Shown here piece by piece: positions 31,391 to 40,187 of a stretch of 49,527 nt of DNA. Within the stretch, counting starts at the first letter, position 1, and the number at the start of each line of letters is the position of its first letter. Origin of the DNA: Paramesorhizobium sp049065735 (lineage in GTDB: Bacteria; Pseudomonadota; Alphaproteobacteria; Rhizobiales; Rhizobiaceae); assembly GCF_049065735.1 (NCBI RefSeq), contig NZ_JBAKHD010000012.1, positions 1-49,527 of the forward strand, given 5' to 3'. A program made the translations under genes and the position numbers. Below the pieces are notes generated by a model. That model saw only the letters and a list, made by a program, of their open reading frames with translations, did not search any database and had not been told where the DNA came from.

Positions 31391-32650
31391 ATGTCGCGCA
31401 AATTGCACACTACGCTCGCAGCAAGCATCGTTGCCCTGTTTGCCGCGGTTGCCCCGGCCCAATCCGCTACGGTGGTCAAGTTCTGGCACAGCTTCAACAA
31501 GGATTTCGGCGAAGCCCTGGATAAGATCATCGAGAAGTTTGAAGCTGCCAATCCGGGCATTGACGTCCAGGGTGAATATATTGGCAACTACAATGACATT
31601 GTCGCGAAGCTGCAGGCCGCCATTCCGGCGAGGCGAGCGCCTGACGCGGTGATCCTTGAAGTGACGCGCTACGGGCTCTTCGCAAATAGCGGTGTCCTCA
31701 CGGATCTCACCCCTTATCTGGATGCTGATCCATTGAAGAACGATCTCTACGACTATGCTCGCGAGGTCGGCGTCATTGACGGCAAGGACTATGTCGTTCC
31801 GTTCAACTCCTCCACTCCGGTGCTGTATTATAACAAGGACATCCTCGCCCGCGCCGGTATCAGTGAGGCTCCCTCGCTGAAGACCTTCGACGAAATCCTC
31901 GCCGTATCCAAGACGATCACCGAGAAACTCGGCTCGGAAGGCATCACCGGTATCGCCGCCCCCGGCCAGTTCGCCCGCTGGGGTCTTGTCATGGCCAATG
32001 ACAGCGATCTGGTAGACTCGAAGTCCGGCGAGATCCTGCTCGACAACCCCAACACGATCGAAGCCTACCAATGGATGGCTTCGCTCGTGCGCGAGCATAA
32101 GGTCGCCTCCCCCGATGGAGTGACCGAAGAGGATAACGGCCTTGATGCGTTCCTGGCCGGCAAGGTGGGTATCATGATGAATTCGACCGGCAACTATGTC
32201 GGCGCGAAGAAAGCGATCGGCGAGAATCTCGTCGTCCGCCCCATGCCTTGCAACAAGGTATGTTCGGTCCCGATCGGAGGGGCGGGTATAGGCATCCTGG
32301 CAAGCTCGCCGAAGGAAGTGCAGGACGCTGCCTACAAATTCATCAGCTACGCCGCTTCGCCTGAGGCAAATGCCATCTGGTTCGCCGCCACCGGCTATCT
32401 GCCCATCAACAAGCACGCCGCCGCGCAGCCGGTTGCCGTCGAAGCGCTGGCCACCCAGCCCGGCATCGACATCGCGATCAATTCACTGCCACACGCCCGC
32501 GGCCGCGCACGCACGACGGTCGTCACATGGATGCGTTCCACGGAATACAAAATGTGGGAAGCCATGGCGCTTGGCCAGCGGAACGTAGAGGAAACCATGA
32601 AAGAGTTCGCCAAGCAGACCCGCGATGAAGCCGCGCGCGTAAGCCGCTAG
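31391..32650 (+). CDS. ugpB: UgpB-like periplasmic solute-binding protein of an ABC importer
   Basis: 419 residues from the ATG at 31391, preceded by AGGAGAGG. A Sec signal peptide ends 'VAPAQSA'. The mature start 'TVVKFWHSFNKDFGEALDKIIEKFEAANPGIDVQGEYIGNYNDIVAKLQAAI' is characteristic of UgpB-type glycerol-3-phosphate binding proteins, as are 'YYNKDILARAGI' and 'GAGIGILASSPKEVQDAAYKFI'. First gene of the operon ugpB-ugpA-ugpE-GDPD-ugpC-rpiR. The embedded phosphodiesterase supports glycerol-3-phosphate or glycerophosphodiesters as substrate. TGCAA-N6-TTGCA at 31362-31377 may be an operator. Confidence 0.88.
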   Translation: MSRKLHTTLAASIVALFAAVAPAQSATVVKFWHSFNKDFGEALDKIIEKFEAANPGIDVQGEYIGNYNDIVAKLQAAIPARRAPDAVILEVTRYGLFANSGVLTDLTPYLDADPLKNDLYDYAREVGVIDGKDYVVPFNSSTPVLYYNKDILARAGISEAPSLKTFDEILAVSKTITEKLGSEGITGIAAPGQFARWGLVMANDSDLVDSKSGEILLDNPNTIEAYQWMASLVREHKVASPDGVTEEDNGLDAFLAGKVGIMMNSTGNYVGAKKAIGENLVVRPMPCNKVCSVPIGGAGIGILASSPKEVQDAAYKFISYAASPEANAIWFAATGYLPINKHAAAQPVAVEALATQPGIDIAINSLPHARGRARTTVVTWMRSTEYKMWEAMALGQRNVEETMKEFAKQTRDEAARVSR

Positions 32651-32744
32651 AACTCCCGATTGACGCAGCCGCCCGTTTTGTGGCGGCGACTGTTGCACAA
32701 AGGCGGACCTGCGCCAGAATCCTCAAACAAGTGCCGGTGGGACC

Positions 32745-33647
32745 GTGACGGAGCCCATCGGCCACATGATTATTGCCATGCTTCGCAAGATCACTCCCTA
32801 TCTGTTTGTGGCGCCGCTGATAGTCTTTATCGCGGTATTCACCTACATTCCGATCGTTTCGAGCCTCAATCTCAGCGTCCGGCAATGGAATTTTCTTTCG
32901 CCGGATATGCCCTTTGTAGGTCTGGACAATTATATACGGCTGCTGGAGTCCCGCGACTTCTGGAACTCCTTGCGCGTGACGACGATCTTCGCGGTCATTT
33001 CGGTGCCGCTGAGGCTAGTGTTGGCTCTGGCGATTGCAAACTATCTGGCTCGCAGCACATTGGCATCGCGTCTTCTGCGCGGCGCCCTGTTTCTACCCTT
33101 CGTAACGTCCTCAGTATCCATCGCCGTCGTCTTCTCCTGGGTATTTTCCACGGACTATGGCATGATGAACGGACTGCTCACGGCGCTCGGCTTTGCCAAG
33201 CAGCCCTGGCTGCAAGATCCGCAACTGGCTCTATGGGTTCTGATCTTCGTCAATACCTGGAAGCAGCTGGGCTATGACGTAATCATCTATATCGCCGGCC
33301 TCCAGGCCATTCCGCAAGAACTCTATGATGCTGCCGCCATCGATGGCGGTCGCCGCCGCCATGTCTTCCGCCGCGTCACCGTACCGCTCGTCATGCCGAC
33401 GACGTATTTCCTGCTGGTCGTTTCGGTCATTGAAGCCTTCCAGATCTTCACCATCGTCAACGTCATGACGCGGGGCGGCCCGGCTGGCGCAACCGATATG
33501 CTTGTCAACATGCTTTACCATGTCGGTTTCGTATTGTTCGACATCGGCACCGGTTCGGCGCTCGCCGTGCTGCTTTTCATCTTTTTGATCGCGCTGTCGA
33601 TAATAAAGTCCCGCGTTATTGGCCGGAGGGTCCATTATGAAGCCTGA
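32745..33647 (+). CDS. ugpA: UgpA-like ABC importer permease
   Basis: Up to 300 residues. The frame starts at a GTG (32745) four bases after GGTGGG; ATGs at 32766 or 32778 are alternatives and would remove a short hydrophilic leader. Six membrane helices, beginning 'ITPYLFVAPLIVFIAVFTYIPIVSSLNLS'. The EAA loop that contacts the ATPase reads 'AIPQELYDAAAIDGGRRRHVFRRVTVPLV', a good binding-protein-dependent permease signature. Forms a heterodimer with the next gene's product; the two genes overlap by 11 bases. Confidence 0.88.
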   Translation: MTEPIGHMIIAMLRKITPYLFVAPLIVFIAVFTYIPIVSSLNLSVRQWNFLSPDMPFVGLDNYIRLLESRDFWNSLRVTTIFAVISVPLRLVLALAIANYLARSTLASRLLRGALFLPFVTSSVSIAVVFSWVFSTDYGMMNGLLTALGFAKQPWLQDPQLALWVLIFVNTWKQLGYDVIIYIAGLQAIPQELYDAAAIDGGRRRHVFRRVTVPLVMPTTYFLLVVSVIEAFQIFTIVNVMTRGGPAGATDMLVNMLYHVGFVLFDIGTGSALAVLLFIFLIALSIIKSRVIGRRVHYEA

Positions 33648-34446
33648 GAATCCGATAGTTGCCGGGCTTTTTCTCCTTGCGGGAATCCTTTTCCTATCCC
33701 CCGTGCTTTACTCCATCTGGATGTCGTTTCAGACAGCCCACGCCTACTACACAGGCGGCTTCGACTTCACCATCGACAATTATACGCGCGCAATCGGCCA
33801 GTATAATTTTGCGCGGTATCTTTTGAACAGCATCATCGTCTCTGGCCTGGTGATGGTCATCGGTCTGACCTTTGCAACCATGGCCGCCTTTGCCTTTGCC
33901 CGGTTCAGGTTCAAGGGCAGCAACCTGCTGTTCGGGGCAACCGTCGCGACGCTGATGATCCCCAGCCACATAAGCCTGATTCCAAATTACCTGACGCTCG
34001 CCAAGGTCGGCCTGCTCGACACCTATGCCGGCCTGGTGCTGCCCGCAATCTCCAACGGCTTCGCGGCCTTCTTTCTGCGCCAATATATCCGGGGCATTCC
34101 CAAATCCCTGGACGAAGCCGCCTATATGGATGGCGCGTCACCGCTCCAGGTATTGTGGCGGGTCATCGTGCCGATTTCCCGGCCCGCCATCCTCTCCATG
34201 GGCCTCTACATCTTTATCGCCGAGTGGAACAACTACATCTGGCCGCTTGTGGCCGTCGGCAAGGACGACCTCTATACACTGCAGGTGGGGCTTGCGAGGC
34301 TATACCGGATCAATCCTGGTGAGGGCCTCGTCGACTGGCCGCTCGTCATGGCTGCCTCAACCATCACCCTTTTGCCGGTGCTTCTCGGCTTCCTGCTCGT
34401 CGAGCGTCATCTCGTGCGCGGGATCACGATGGGCGCCGTCAAATAA
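33637..34446 (+). CDS. ugpE: UgpE-like ABC importer permease
   Basis: 269 residues. The ATG at 33637 follows GGAGGG and lies inside the end of the ugpA-like gene, so translation is coupled. Six membrane helices. The EAA loop is 'GIPKSLDEAAYMDGASPLQVLWRVIVPISRPAI'. 'AFAFARFRFKGSNLLFGATVATLMIPSHISLIPNYL' is the typical second-permease block. Together with the UgpA-like protein it forms the inner-membrane channel. Confidence 0.9.
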   Translation: MKPENPIVAGLFLLAGILFLSPVLYSIWMSFQTAHAYYTGGFDFTIDNYTRAIGQYNFARYLLNSIIVSGLVMVIGLTFATMAAFAFARFRFKGSNLLFGATVATLMIPSHISLIPNYLTLAKVGLLDTYAGLVLPAISNGFAAFFLRQYIRGIPKSLDEAAYMDGASPLQVLWRVIVPISRPAILSMGLYIFIAEWNNYIWPLVAVGKDDLYTLQVGLARLYRINPGEGLVDWPLVMAASTITLLPVLLGFLLVERHLVRGITMGAVK

Positions 34447-34453
34447 AGAAAGC

Positions 34454-35209
34454 ATGGAAATGACACGCATAGCTTCTCATCGCGGCGGCACGCTGGAATT
34501 TGGCGACAGCACGCCCCGAGGATTCGCCGCTACGGCAAAAATGCCTCTGGAAGAGGTCGAGTTCGACGTACACCCAACCGCAGACGGGGCGATCATCGTC
34601 CACCATGACCCGACCCTCGACAGCACAACCGACCGAGCGGGCGAGATCGCCGCTCTTACCGAGGCAGAGGTTCGAGCGGCCGTCATCAATTACGGGAGCG
34701 GCGGAAACCCGCTCTCGCTCGCTGAGCTCTGCTCGCTCTACGCCGACAGCAAGGTGGACTTCCGCTGCGAGATCAAACCGGGTGCAGGCGGGGCGCCCTA
34801 CCGGAATTTCGTGCCACGGGTGGTCGACATGCTTGAGCGCTGCGGCATGTTGCACAGGACCACCTTTTCGTCCTTTCTAGTTGAGGCGCAGGACGAGCTG
34901 GCGGAAACCTGCGAGCGCCCGAGGCTCTGGCTGGTCAGCCCGCCGGTGTTGCACCAGCTTGGAGCGCGCGCTGTGATCGAGTTGGCGCGCGCGCATCGGA
35001 TCCTGGAAATCGGCGTCCACGTGGACACGGCCAATGCGGCGTTGATGGCCATGGTGCAAGATGCCGGCCTCGATTTCGGCTGCTGGGCCGCCCATAGCTC
35101 GGCGCAGATCGAAAAAGCGCTGATGCTTGGCGTGAAGGTTTTCACGACGGACCGGCCGAGTCTTGCAATCGCAATTCGCAAACGCATGTGCGGTGAGGTC
35201 AATCAATGA
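34454..35209 (+). CDS. Cytoplasmic glycerophosphodiester phosphodiesterase
   Basis: 251 residues (ATG at 34454; a second ATG two codons later is possible). No signal peptide. GDPD-family motifs: 'SHRGG' (His9, Arg10), 'EVEFDVHPTADGAIIVHHDPTLDSTTDR' with metal-binding Glu/Asp and the catalytic His51, then 'DFRCEIKPG' and 'FTTDRPSLA' near the end. It would hydrolyse imported glycerophosphodiesters to glycerol-3-phosphate and an alcohol such as choline or ethanolamine. It sits inside the Ugp-like operon and overlaps the ATPase gene start by four bases (ATGA), as E. coli ugpQ follows ugpC. Confidence 0.9.
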   Translation: MEMTRIASHRGGTLEFGDSTPRGFAATAKMPLEEVEFDVHPTADGAIIVHHDPTLDSTTDRAGEIAALTEAEVRAAVINYGSGGNPLSLAELCSLYADSKVDFRCEIKPGAGGAPYRNFVPRVVDMLERCGMLHRTTFSSFLVEAQDELAETCERPRLWLVSPPVLHQLGARAVIELARAHRILEIGVHVDTANAALMAMVQDAGLDFGCWAAHSSAQIEKALMLGVKVFTTDRPSLAIAIRKRMCGEVNQ

Positions 35210-36288
35210 GCGGTATCATCCTTCGCGACATTCGTAAGTCCTACGCCGGCGGCCCGGAGATATTGCACGGCATTTCGATGGATATCCAGCCCGGTGAGTT
35301 CATCGTCATCGTCGGACCGTCGGGCTGTGGCAAATCCACGCTTTTGCGGCTGCTGGCCGGCCTGGAACAATGCGATCACGGAGAAATTACGATTGGCGGC
35401 AAGCGCGCCAACGACCTCCCGCCGCAGGACCGGGACATTGCCATGATATTCCAGAACTATGCGCTTTATCCCCATATGACAGTGCGCGAAAATATAGCCT
35501 TCGGCCTCGAGCTGCGGGGAATCCCTAAAGCGGAACGGAACGCGCGTGCTGAAAGCGTAGCCTCAATGCTCCAGCTCACCGATTATCTCAACCGCAAGCC
35601 GGGCGCGCTTTCCGGAGGCCAGCGCCAGCGAGTGGCCATGGGCCGGGCCATGGCGCGCAACAGCTCCATTTTTCTGATGGACGAGCCATTGTCGAATCTC
35701 GACAACGCCTTGCGCGTCGCCATGCGCACGGAGATCAAGGAATTGCACCGCAGGCTTGGCGCGACGATCATCTACGTAACTCACGACCAGACCGAGGCCC
35801 TGTCTCTTGCCGATCGGATAGCGGTTCTGAAGGATGGCCATCTGTTGCAGTTCGATACGCCGGATGCGATCTATGACCGGCCACAGAACCGCTTCGTTGC
35901 TGGTTTTCTCGGGACGCCGGCGATGAACTTTCTACCAGTCGAGCGATTGCAGGATTGGCCGGGAAACGGAGGGCTGACTATCGGCCTGCGTCCCGAGCTG
36001 ATGCGCGTGCATACCGAAAAGCCGAACGAACCGGCTCTTCCGGCCCGGGTCGTGCTTACGGAAATGACAGGGTCTGGCACCACATTGCATTGCGACACCC
36101 CGGCGGGCCGGCTTACCGCAATTATCGCGCGCAAGGATATGCCGCATGATACTGATCATCTCTGGATAACATACGACGTGACCCAGGCGCTGTTTTTTGA
36201 CAATCACACAGGAAATCGCGTCGACCTGACGGACCAAAGCCACCCGGCACCCACAGAAGCGAGCCAGAGGACGAACCTGCCAGCATGA
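35206..36288 (+). CDS. ugpC: UgpC-like ABC importer ATPase
   Basis: 360 residues, the length of CUT1-type ATPases with a regulatory OB-fold tail. Walker A 'GPSGCGKST' (37-45), Q-loop 'IFQNYALYPHMTV', signature 'LSGGQRQRVAMGRA' (135 on), Walker B 'IFLMDEPLSNLD' (155-166) and switch His in 'IYVTHDQTEA'. The C-terminal domain ('MNFLPVE', 'IGLRPELMRVH') is of the MalK/UgpC type. It energises the UgpA/UgpE-like permease. It overlaps the GDPD stop and the rpiR start by four bases each. Confidence 0.92.
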   Translation: MSGIILRDIRKSYAGGPEILHGISMDIQPGEFIVIVGPSGCGKSTLLRLLAGLEQCDHGEITIGGKRANDLPPQDRDIAMIFQNYALYPHMTVRENIAFGLELRGIPKAERNARAESVASMLQLTDYLNRKPGALSGGQRQRVAMGRAMARNSSIFLMDEPLSNLDNALRVAMRTEIKELHRRLGATIIYVTHDQTEALSLADRIAVLKDGHLLQFDTPDAIYDRPQNRFVAGFLGTPAMNFLPVERLQDWPGNGGLTIGLRPELMRVHTEKPNEPALPARVVLTEMTGSGTTLHCDTPAGRLTAIIARKDMPHDTDHLWITYDVTQALFFDNHTGNRVDLTDQSHPAPTEASQRTNLPA

Positions 36289-37172
36289 AAAACAAGGAGG
36301 GGACCGCGCAGTTTCTGGGGGATCTTATCAGCCGCAATTCCACGCGATTGACAGAAGCGGATACGCGCCTGCTCGATGTGTTGATGGAGGATCCGGTCCG
36401 TGCTGCGATGGAAAATGGAAAAAACGTATCATTGCGTGCGGGGGTCCATCCAGCTTCCGCTGTCCGTCTCGCACGTCGGCTCGGATTCAAGGGATACCCT
36501 GAGTTCAGGAGCTTTCTCCAAGCCAATCTGCTGGAAGGCGGCGGCGATTTCGAGGGTTCCGCAGCACGAATGGCTGCCCGTCTGGTAAGAGCCGAAAATG
36601 GAGGGCTTCTGGCGTCGGTGCTGGACAGTGAGATCGCGGCTCTTCAGCAAGTTCGGCTGCGCGTGTCCGACGCCGATATTCGCGCGTTCTCAAAATGCCT
36701 GGTCGATAGTCGACGGATTTTCGTATTGGGGCGCGGTCATGCGGGAGCGATTTCCTCGCTTGTCGCGCTGCGGCTAAATCGCTCGGGTTATGACGCCGTC
36801 GACCTTTCCAGCCAGATGCACCAGCTAGCGGAAATTCTGACGACGCTGTCGAAAAACGACGTGGTCTGGCTGTTTGCCTTCAGAAAAGCATCTTCCCTGA
36901 TTCATGAAGTGCGCGAAATCGCTGCGAAAACGAGGGCGAAGACGCTAGCCCTGACAGATTTGAATAACGCGCGTTTTGATCCGGCGCCCGACCATCAAAT
37001 CTCGATCTCGCGAGGCAATCCCGGAGAATCCCAATCACTTGTGGTTCCCATGACCATTGCCAATGCGGTGATCCTTGATCTCGCCGCCATCGACAATGGC
37101 CGCTCATTGCGCGCGCTCGAAGCATTCAAGGAATTCAGAGCGACGGGAGGGTTGTCGCGCGCATTGATATAG
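36285..37172 (+). CDS. MurR/RpiR-family transcriptional regulator with SIS domain
   Basis: 295 residues. N-terminal helix-turn-helix of the RpiR type ('RLTEADTRLLDVLMEDPVRAAMENGKNVSLRAGVHPASAVRLARRLGFKGYPEFRSFL'), then a SIS sugar-phosphate-binding domain beginning 'SRRIFVLGRGHAGAISSLVALRLNRSGYDAV'. It is the last gene of the Ugp-like operon, starting inside the ATPase stop (ATGA), and so is produced with the transporter it probably controls. A phosphorylated product such as glycerol-3-phosphate is a plausible ligand (inference). Confidence 0.9.
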   Translation: MKNKEGTAQFLGDLISRNSTRLTEADTRLLDVLMEDPVRAAMENGKNVSLRAGVHPASAVRLARRLGFKGYPEFRSFLQANLLEGGGDFEGSAARMAARLVRAENGGLLASVLDSEIAALQQVRLRVSDADIRAFSKCLVDSRRIFVLGRGHAGAISSLVALRLNRSGYDAVDLSSQMHQLAEILTTLSKNDVVWLFAFRKASSLIHEVREIAAKTRAKTLALTDLNNARFDPAPDHQISISRGNPGESQSLVVPMTIANAVILDLAAIDNGRSLRALEAFKEFRATGGLSRALI

Positions 37173-37195
37173 GTTTCCGCCTCGACGAGGAGTGG

Positions 37196-37315
37196 ATGAC
37201 GTCCCCGTTGGGGAAGATGTCAACGACTTCGGTGCGGCGCTTGATTTCGCCGTTGAGCCGCTCGATTGGATTGGTCGAGTGGAGCTTGGTCCAATGCTGC
37301 CTGGGGAGGGTCATT
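37196..37315 (-). pseudogene. IS256-family transposase, C-terminal fragment
   Basis: The minus strand reads 'HWTKLHSTNPIERLNGEIKRRTEVVDIFPNGDVI', matching the highly conserved IS256 C-terminal block (STNPIERLNxEIKRRTxVVGIFPNxxAxI). The sequence before it runs straight into an IS3 fragment and what follows is not IS-like. Dead remnant, just after the Ugp-like operon. Confidence 0.8.
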
Positions 37316-37545
37316 TGCGGATGTTATATTTTGTGCGGCAGTGGCGTGTTGCGGTGCGGAGCCTTTCCGGCTGCGGCACACCGCAACACGTCGCGGGTTG
37401 ATTGTCTGAGCGAATTCGGACGGTGTCATCCAGCCGAGTCCAGAGTGTGGTCGATGATCGTTGTAATCGCTGCGCCAGTCTGAAAGCGCTGATCGAGCAT
37501 GCGTCAGTGACGAGAAGAGAGTTTCATTCAGGAGATGGTTGAACA
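37316..37545 (-). pseudogene. IS3-family transposase OrfB, C-terminal fragment
   Basis: The minus strand reads 'NHLLNETLFSSLTHARSALSDW' and 'DYNDHRPHSGLGWMTPSEFAQTINPRR', matching the OrfB C-terminus (ELLNETLFSSLAHAR, then DYNxxRPHSxLGxxTPxEFA). It begins abruptly near 37545, and its last codons merge into the IS256 piece without a stop, so one element is truncated against the other. It is a different IS3 subtype from the one at 1-143 (SGLGWMTPSEF here, SSLGNITPGEF there). Confidence 0.8.
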
Positions 37546-37862
37546 GAAGTTGACCGGCGCCTTGAAGACGGAAGCTACGCCGCGGTACGAAATAGACCGC
37601 TGCGGTCGCCGGTAAGCAGAATGCTTAGGAGATCATCGGCTGGCGGCAATGATCGCAAGCTAAGATGGGTGGACGCCCCCGCAACCAGTTCCTACGCTAT
37701 ACCATCCCATAATAACCGGGCAATACGATGCGGTGCGCCAAAGCACTACCGGTGATGATATTGAGTTCCCCAGCACAAAATACAAATTCCTATTAAACGA
37801 AGCCGCAGCAGGCCAGTGATGATGCACGTGATTGAGCTGAGTTGGACGGACGTAGCAGAGGG
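37546..37862. other. Spacer between IS debris and LysR remnant; nothing recognised
   Basis: About 320 bases with lower apparent G+C than the flanks, especially 37680-37830. No open frame of note and no repeats seen. It probably marks the right edge of the accessory mosaic. Confidence 0.4.
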
Positions 37863-38105
37863 TTATCTGAGGAAGCGCCTCAGCCCCTCTATGAAGCTGC
37901 GGGTGCGGATCGAAAGATGCCGGCGGCTAGGATAGATCGCATGGATGGCGCCTTCGCTCTTAATGTTCTCCGGCAAGACTTCCCCTAGCTTGCCGGTATT
38001 TATTTCCATCTTGACAATGAATGAGGGGAGAAGCGCGATCCCCAGGCTCGCGAGGGCGGCCACGCGCAAGGCCTGGGGCTGGGAAGATCGCGAAGCCCAG
38101 CGGAA
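37863..38105 (-). pseudogene. LysR-type regulator, C-terminal remnant
   Basis: The frame ending at 37863 reads 'ALRVAALASLGIALLPSFIVK' and 'IHAIYPSRRHLSIRTRSFIEGLRRFL', the classic end of a LysR effector domain. Going upstream the same frame meets a TAG at 38130-38132, and no helix-turn-helix follows. The sequence upstream of that stop stays open to ~38444 but does not look like a LysR N-terminus. The remnant is divergent from the SulP gene and may be a lost regulator of it. Confidence 0.6.
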
Positions 38106-38427
38106 GATGGTGCCGCGGGTGATTTTCCGCTATGCCTCGCTGACAAAGGCAATCGTCTTGACTGCCTGATACGGGCCGAAGCGATCTTCGGGCAGGTCGT
38201 GCCAACGGGCACCGGAGCGACTCGAGCGTGGCATGTGTGCGGTGATGCTTGGCATCGGATGTTGCATTCCCCGAAACTCTCGGCTAGGCAGGGAACATCC
38301 GCAAGGACCCGGTGAAACTCCGGGTGGCTCCTCTGGCCGCCGATCCGCCAGATAACACAGCAACGCAACTCTCTTTCCAGGACCGGCTCCAGCCCGGCCC
38401 GTTGCATTCAACTGTGAAAACTTCCAT

Positions 38428-39915
38428 ATGCCATCTCTTTCCAACTACCGCCGGGAGTGGTTCTCCAACATCCGTGGCGATGTGCTCTCGGGCATTGTCG
38501 TCGCGCTCGCCCTCATCCCTGAAGCCATCGGTTTTTCCGTCATCGCGGGCGTCGATCCGAAGGTCGGCCTTTATGCTTCCTTCGCCATCGCCTGTGTCGC
38601 GGCGATCACGGGTGGGCGGCCCGGCATGATCTCCGCTGCTACGGCAGCGACAGCCGTCGTCATGGTCTCGCTGGTCAAGGAGCACGGCCTTCAATATCTG
38701 TTTGCTGCAACTATGCTCATGGGGCTCATCCAAATTGCCGCGGGTTTCCTCAAGCTCGGAAGGCTGATGCGCTTTGTGTCGCGATCGGTCATCACGGGCT
38801 TCGTCAATGCGCTCGCGATCCTCATCTTCCTGGCGCAATTGCCGGAACTCATCGGCGTGCCGGGCGAGACCTATTTCATGATCGCGGCTGGCCTCGCGAT
38901 CATTTACCTCCTTCCGTTCGTCACCAAGGCCATTCCGTCGCCGCTCGTCGCCATCGCCGTGCTGACTCTTATTGCCTGGTGGACCGGCATGGACTTGCGC
39001 ACGGTCGCAGATCTCGGCGAGCTTCCCTCGGCAATGCCCGTCCTGACATTCCCGCAGGTGCCGCTCACCTGGGAGACATTGCAGATCATCCTTCCCTATT
39101 CGGTGACGCTGGCCGCCGTGGGACTGCTGGAATCGCTGCTGACGGCGCAGATCGTCGACGACATGACCGACACGCCCAGCAACAAGAGCCAGGAATGCAT
39201 CGGCCAGGGTGCTGGCAATATCGCCTCCGCCCTTATCGGCGGCATGGGGGGCTGCGCCATGATCGGCCAGTCGGTGATCAACGTCACCTCGGGCGGCCGT
39301 GGCCGGCTTTCCACATTCGTCGCGGGCGCTTTCCTCCTGTTCCTGATCGTCGTCCTCAACGATCTCGTCCGGATCATTCCCATGGCGGCCCTTGTTGCGG
39401 TCATGATCATGGTTTCCATCGGAACCTTCTCATGGCGCTCAATCCTGGACCTCCGGCGCAACCCGCTGCCCTCTTCGGTGGTCATGCTGGCGACGGTTGT
39501 CACGGTGGTCGCGACGCACGATCTCGCCAAGGGCGTTGTCGTCGGCGTCCTGTTGTCGGGCATATTCTTCGCGGGCAAGGTAGCGAGGCTCTTCAGCGTC
39601 ACGCGGCGGGCCGATATGGACGCCGGGACCATGACCTACATCGTTGAAGGCCAAATATTCTTCGCGTCGGCGGAAAGTTTCGTAGGCGCGTTCGATTTCT
39701 CCGATAACGCCAGGCAGGTGGTCATCGACGTCAGCGGCGCCCATCTCTGGGATATCACCGCTGTCGGCGCGCTCGACAAGGTCGTGATCAAGTTCCGGCG
39801 GGCGGGCGTGGACGTGCGCGTGCTCGGCTTCAACAAGGCGAGCGCCGATATGGTCGACAGGTTCGCACTGCACGACAAGGAAGAGCGGCAGGCCGCCAGC
39901 GCTTCTTTGCATTGA
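38428..39915 (+). CDS. SulP-family inorganic anion transporter with STAS domain
   Basis: 495 residues. The start 'IRGDVLSGIVVALALIPEAIGFSVIAGVDPKVGLYASF' is the SulP signature; 'GGRPGMISAATAATAVV' and 'QECIGQGAGNIASALIGGMGGCAMIGQSVINVTSGGRGRLS' are further conserved blocks. About 10-12 membrane helices are followed by a short C-terminal STAS domain ('QVVIDVSGAHLWDITAVGALDKVVIKFRRAGVDVRV'). It imports sulfate, bicarbonate or a related anion. The ribosome binding site is weak. A strong stem-loop lies just after the stop. Confidence 0.92.
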   Translation: MPSLSNYRREWFSNIRGDVLSGIVVALALIPEAIGFSVIAGVDPKVGLYASFAIACVAAITGGRPGMISAATAATAVVMVSLVKEHGLQYLFAATMLMGLIQIAAGFLKLGRLMRFVSRSVITGFVNALAILIFLAQLPELIGVPGETYFMIAAGLAIIYLLPFVTKAIPSPLVAIAVLTLIAWWTGMDLRTVADLGELPSAMPVLTFPQVPLTWETLQIILPYSVTLAAVGLLESLLTAQIVDDMTDTPSNKSQECIGQGAGNIASALIGGMGGCAMIGQSVINVTSGGRGRLSTFVAGAFLLFLIVVLNDLVRIIPMAALVAVMIMVSIGTFSWRSILDLRRNPLPSSVVMLATVVTVVATHDLAKGVVVGVLLSGIFFAGKVARLFSVTRRADMDAGTMTYIVEGQIFFASAESFVGAFDFSDNARQVVIDVSGAHLWDITAVGALDKVVIKFRRAGVDVRVLGFNKASADMVDRFALHDKEERQAASASLH

Positions 39916-39925
39916 CAAAAAAGAT

Positions 39926-39961
39926 GACTTGCCGGGCGCTTGCCAGCGTGTCCGGCAAGTC
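39926..39961 (+). terminator. Stem-loop after the SulP gene
   Basis: A perfect 10-base-pair stem (GACTTGCCGG / CCGGCAAGTC) with a 16-base loop starts 11 bases after the SulP stop. No T-run follows, so it could be a factor-dependent terminator or an mRNA-stabilising 3' hairpin. It also separates SulP from the channel-gene fragment. Confidence 0.5.
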
Positions 39962-39972
39962 CCATTGCAGGC

Positions 39973-40110
39973 TTAATCGTCAATATCCGGTATTTTCGGC
40001 ATGTAACCGCAGGCCTTGCAGTGGCCGGTATCCGGCTCATGGCGCTGCAGCCCGCATTGTGGACAGGGGCACAGGACTTTCTGCGGCCGGCACGTGGCTT
40101 GTCTCAGTGG
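39973..40110 (-). pseudogene. 3' fragment of an ion-channel gene (zinc-ribbon tail), duplicate of 47835-47970
   Basis: The minus strand encodes RPQKVLCPCPQCGLQRH and then a second Cys pair and 'KIPDIDD' before a TAA at 39973. This is nearly identical to the tail of the channel at 47835-48638 (RPQKVLYPCPQCGLQRH ... KIPDMDD). In a hand alignment 99 of 118 bases agree. Homology stops near 40100, so only the last ~40 codons exist. It has the same orientation as the full gene, 7.86 kb away, and thus forms a direct repeat flanking the TonB/CobN-like operon. Confidence 0.8.
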
Positions 40111-40187
40111 GATTGGGGAAGCCGCAAGCCAATCTCGCCACATTGCATGCCCAAACGCTCGCTTTCCCTCTTGTGTTTTGTTATTTC

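Noticed and set aside
38106..38427. Minus-strand frames upstream of the LysR remnant as a full regulator
   Set aside because: The frame has an in-frame stop and no helix-turn-helix; only the last ~80 codons look like LysR.
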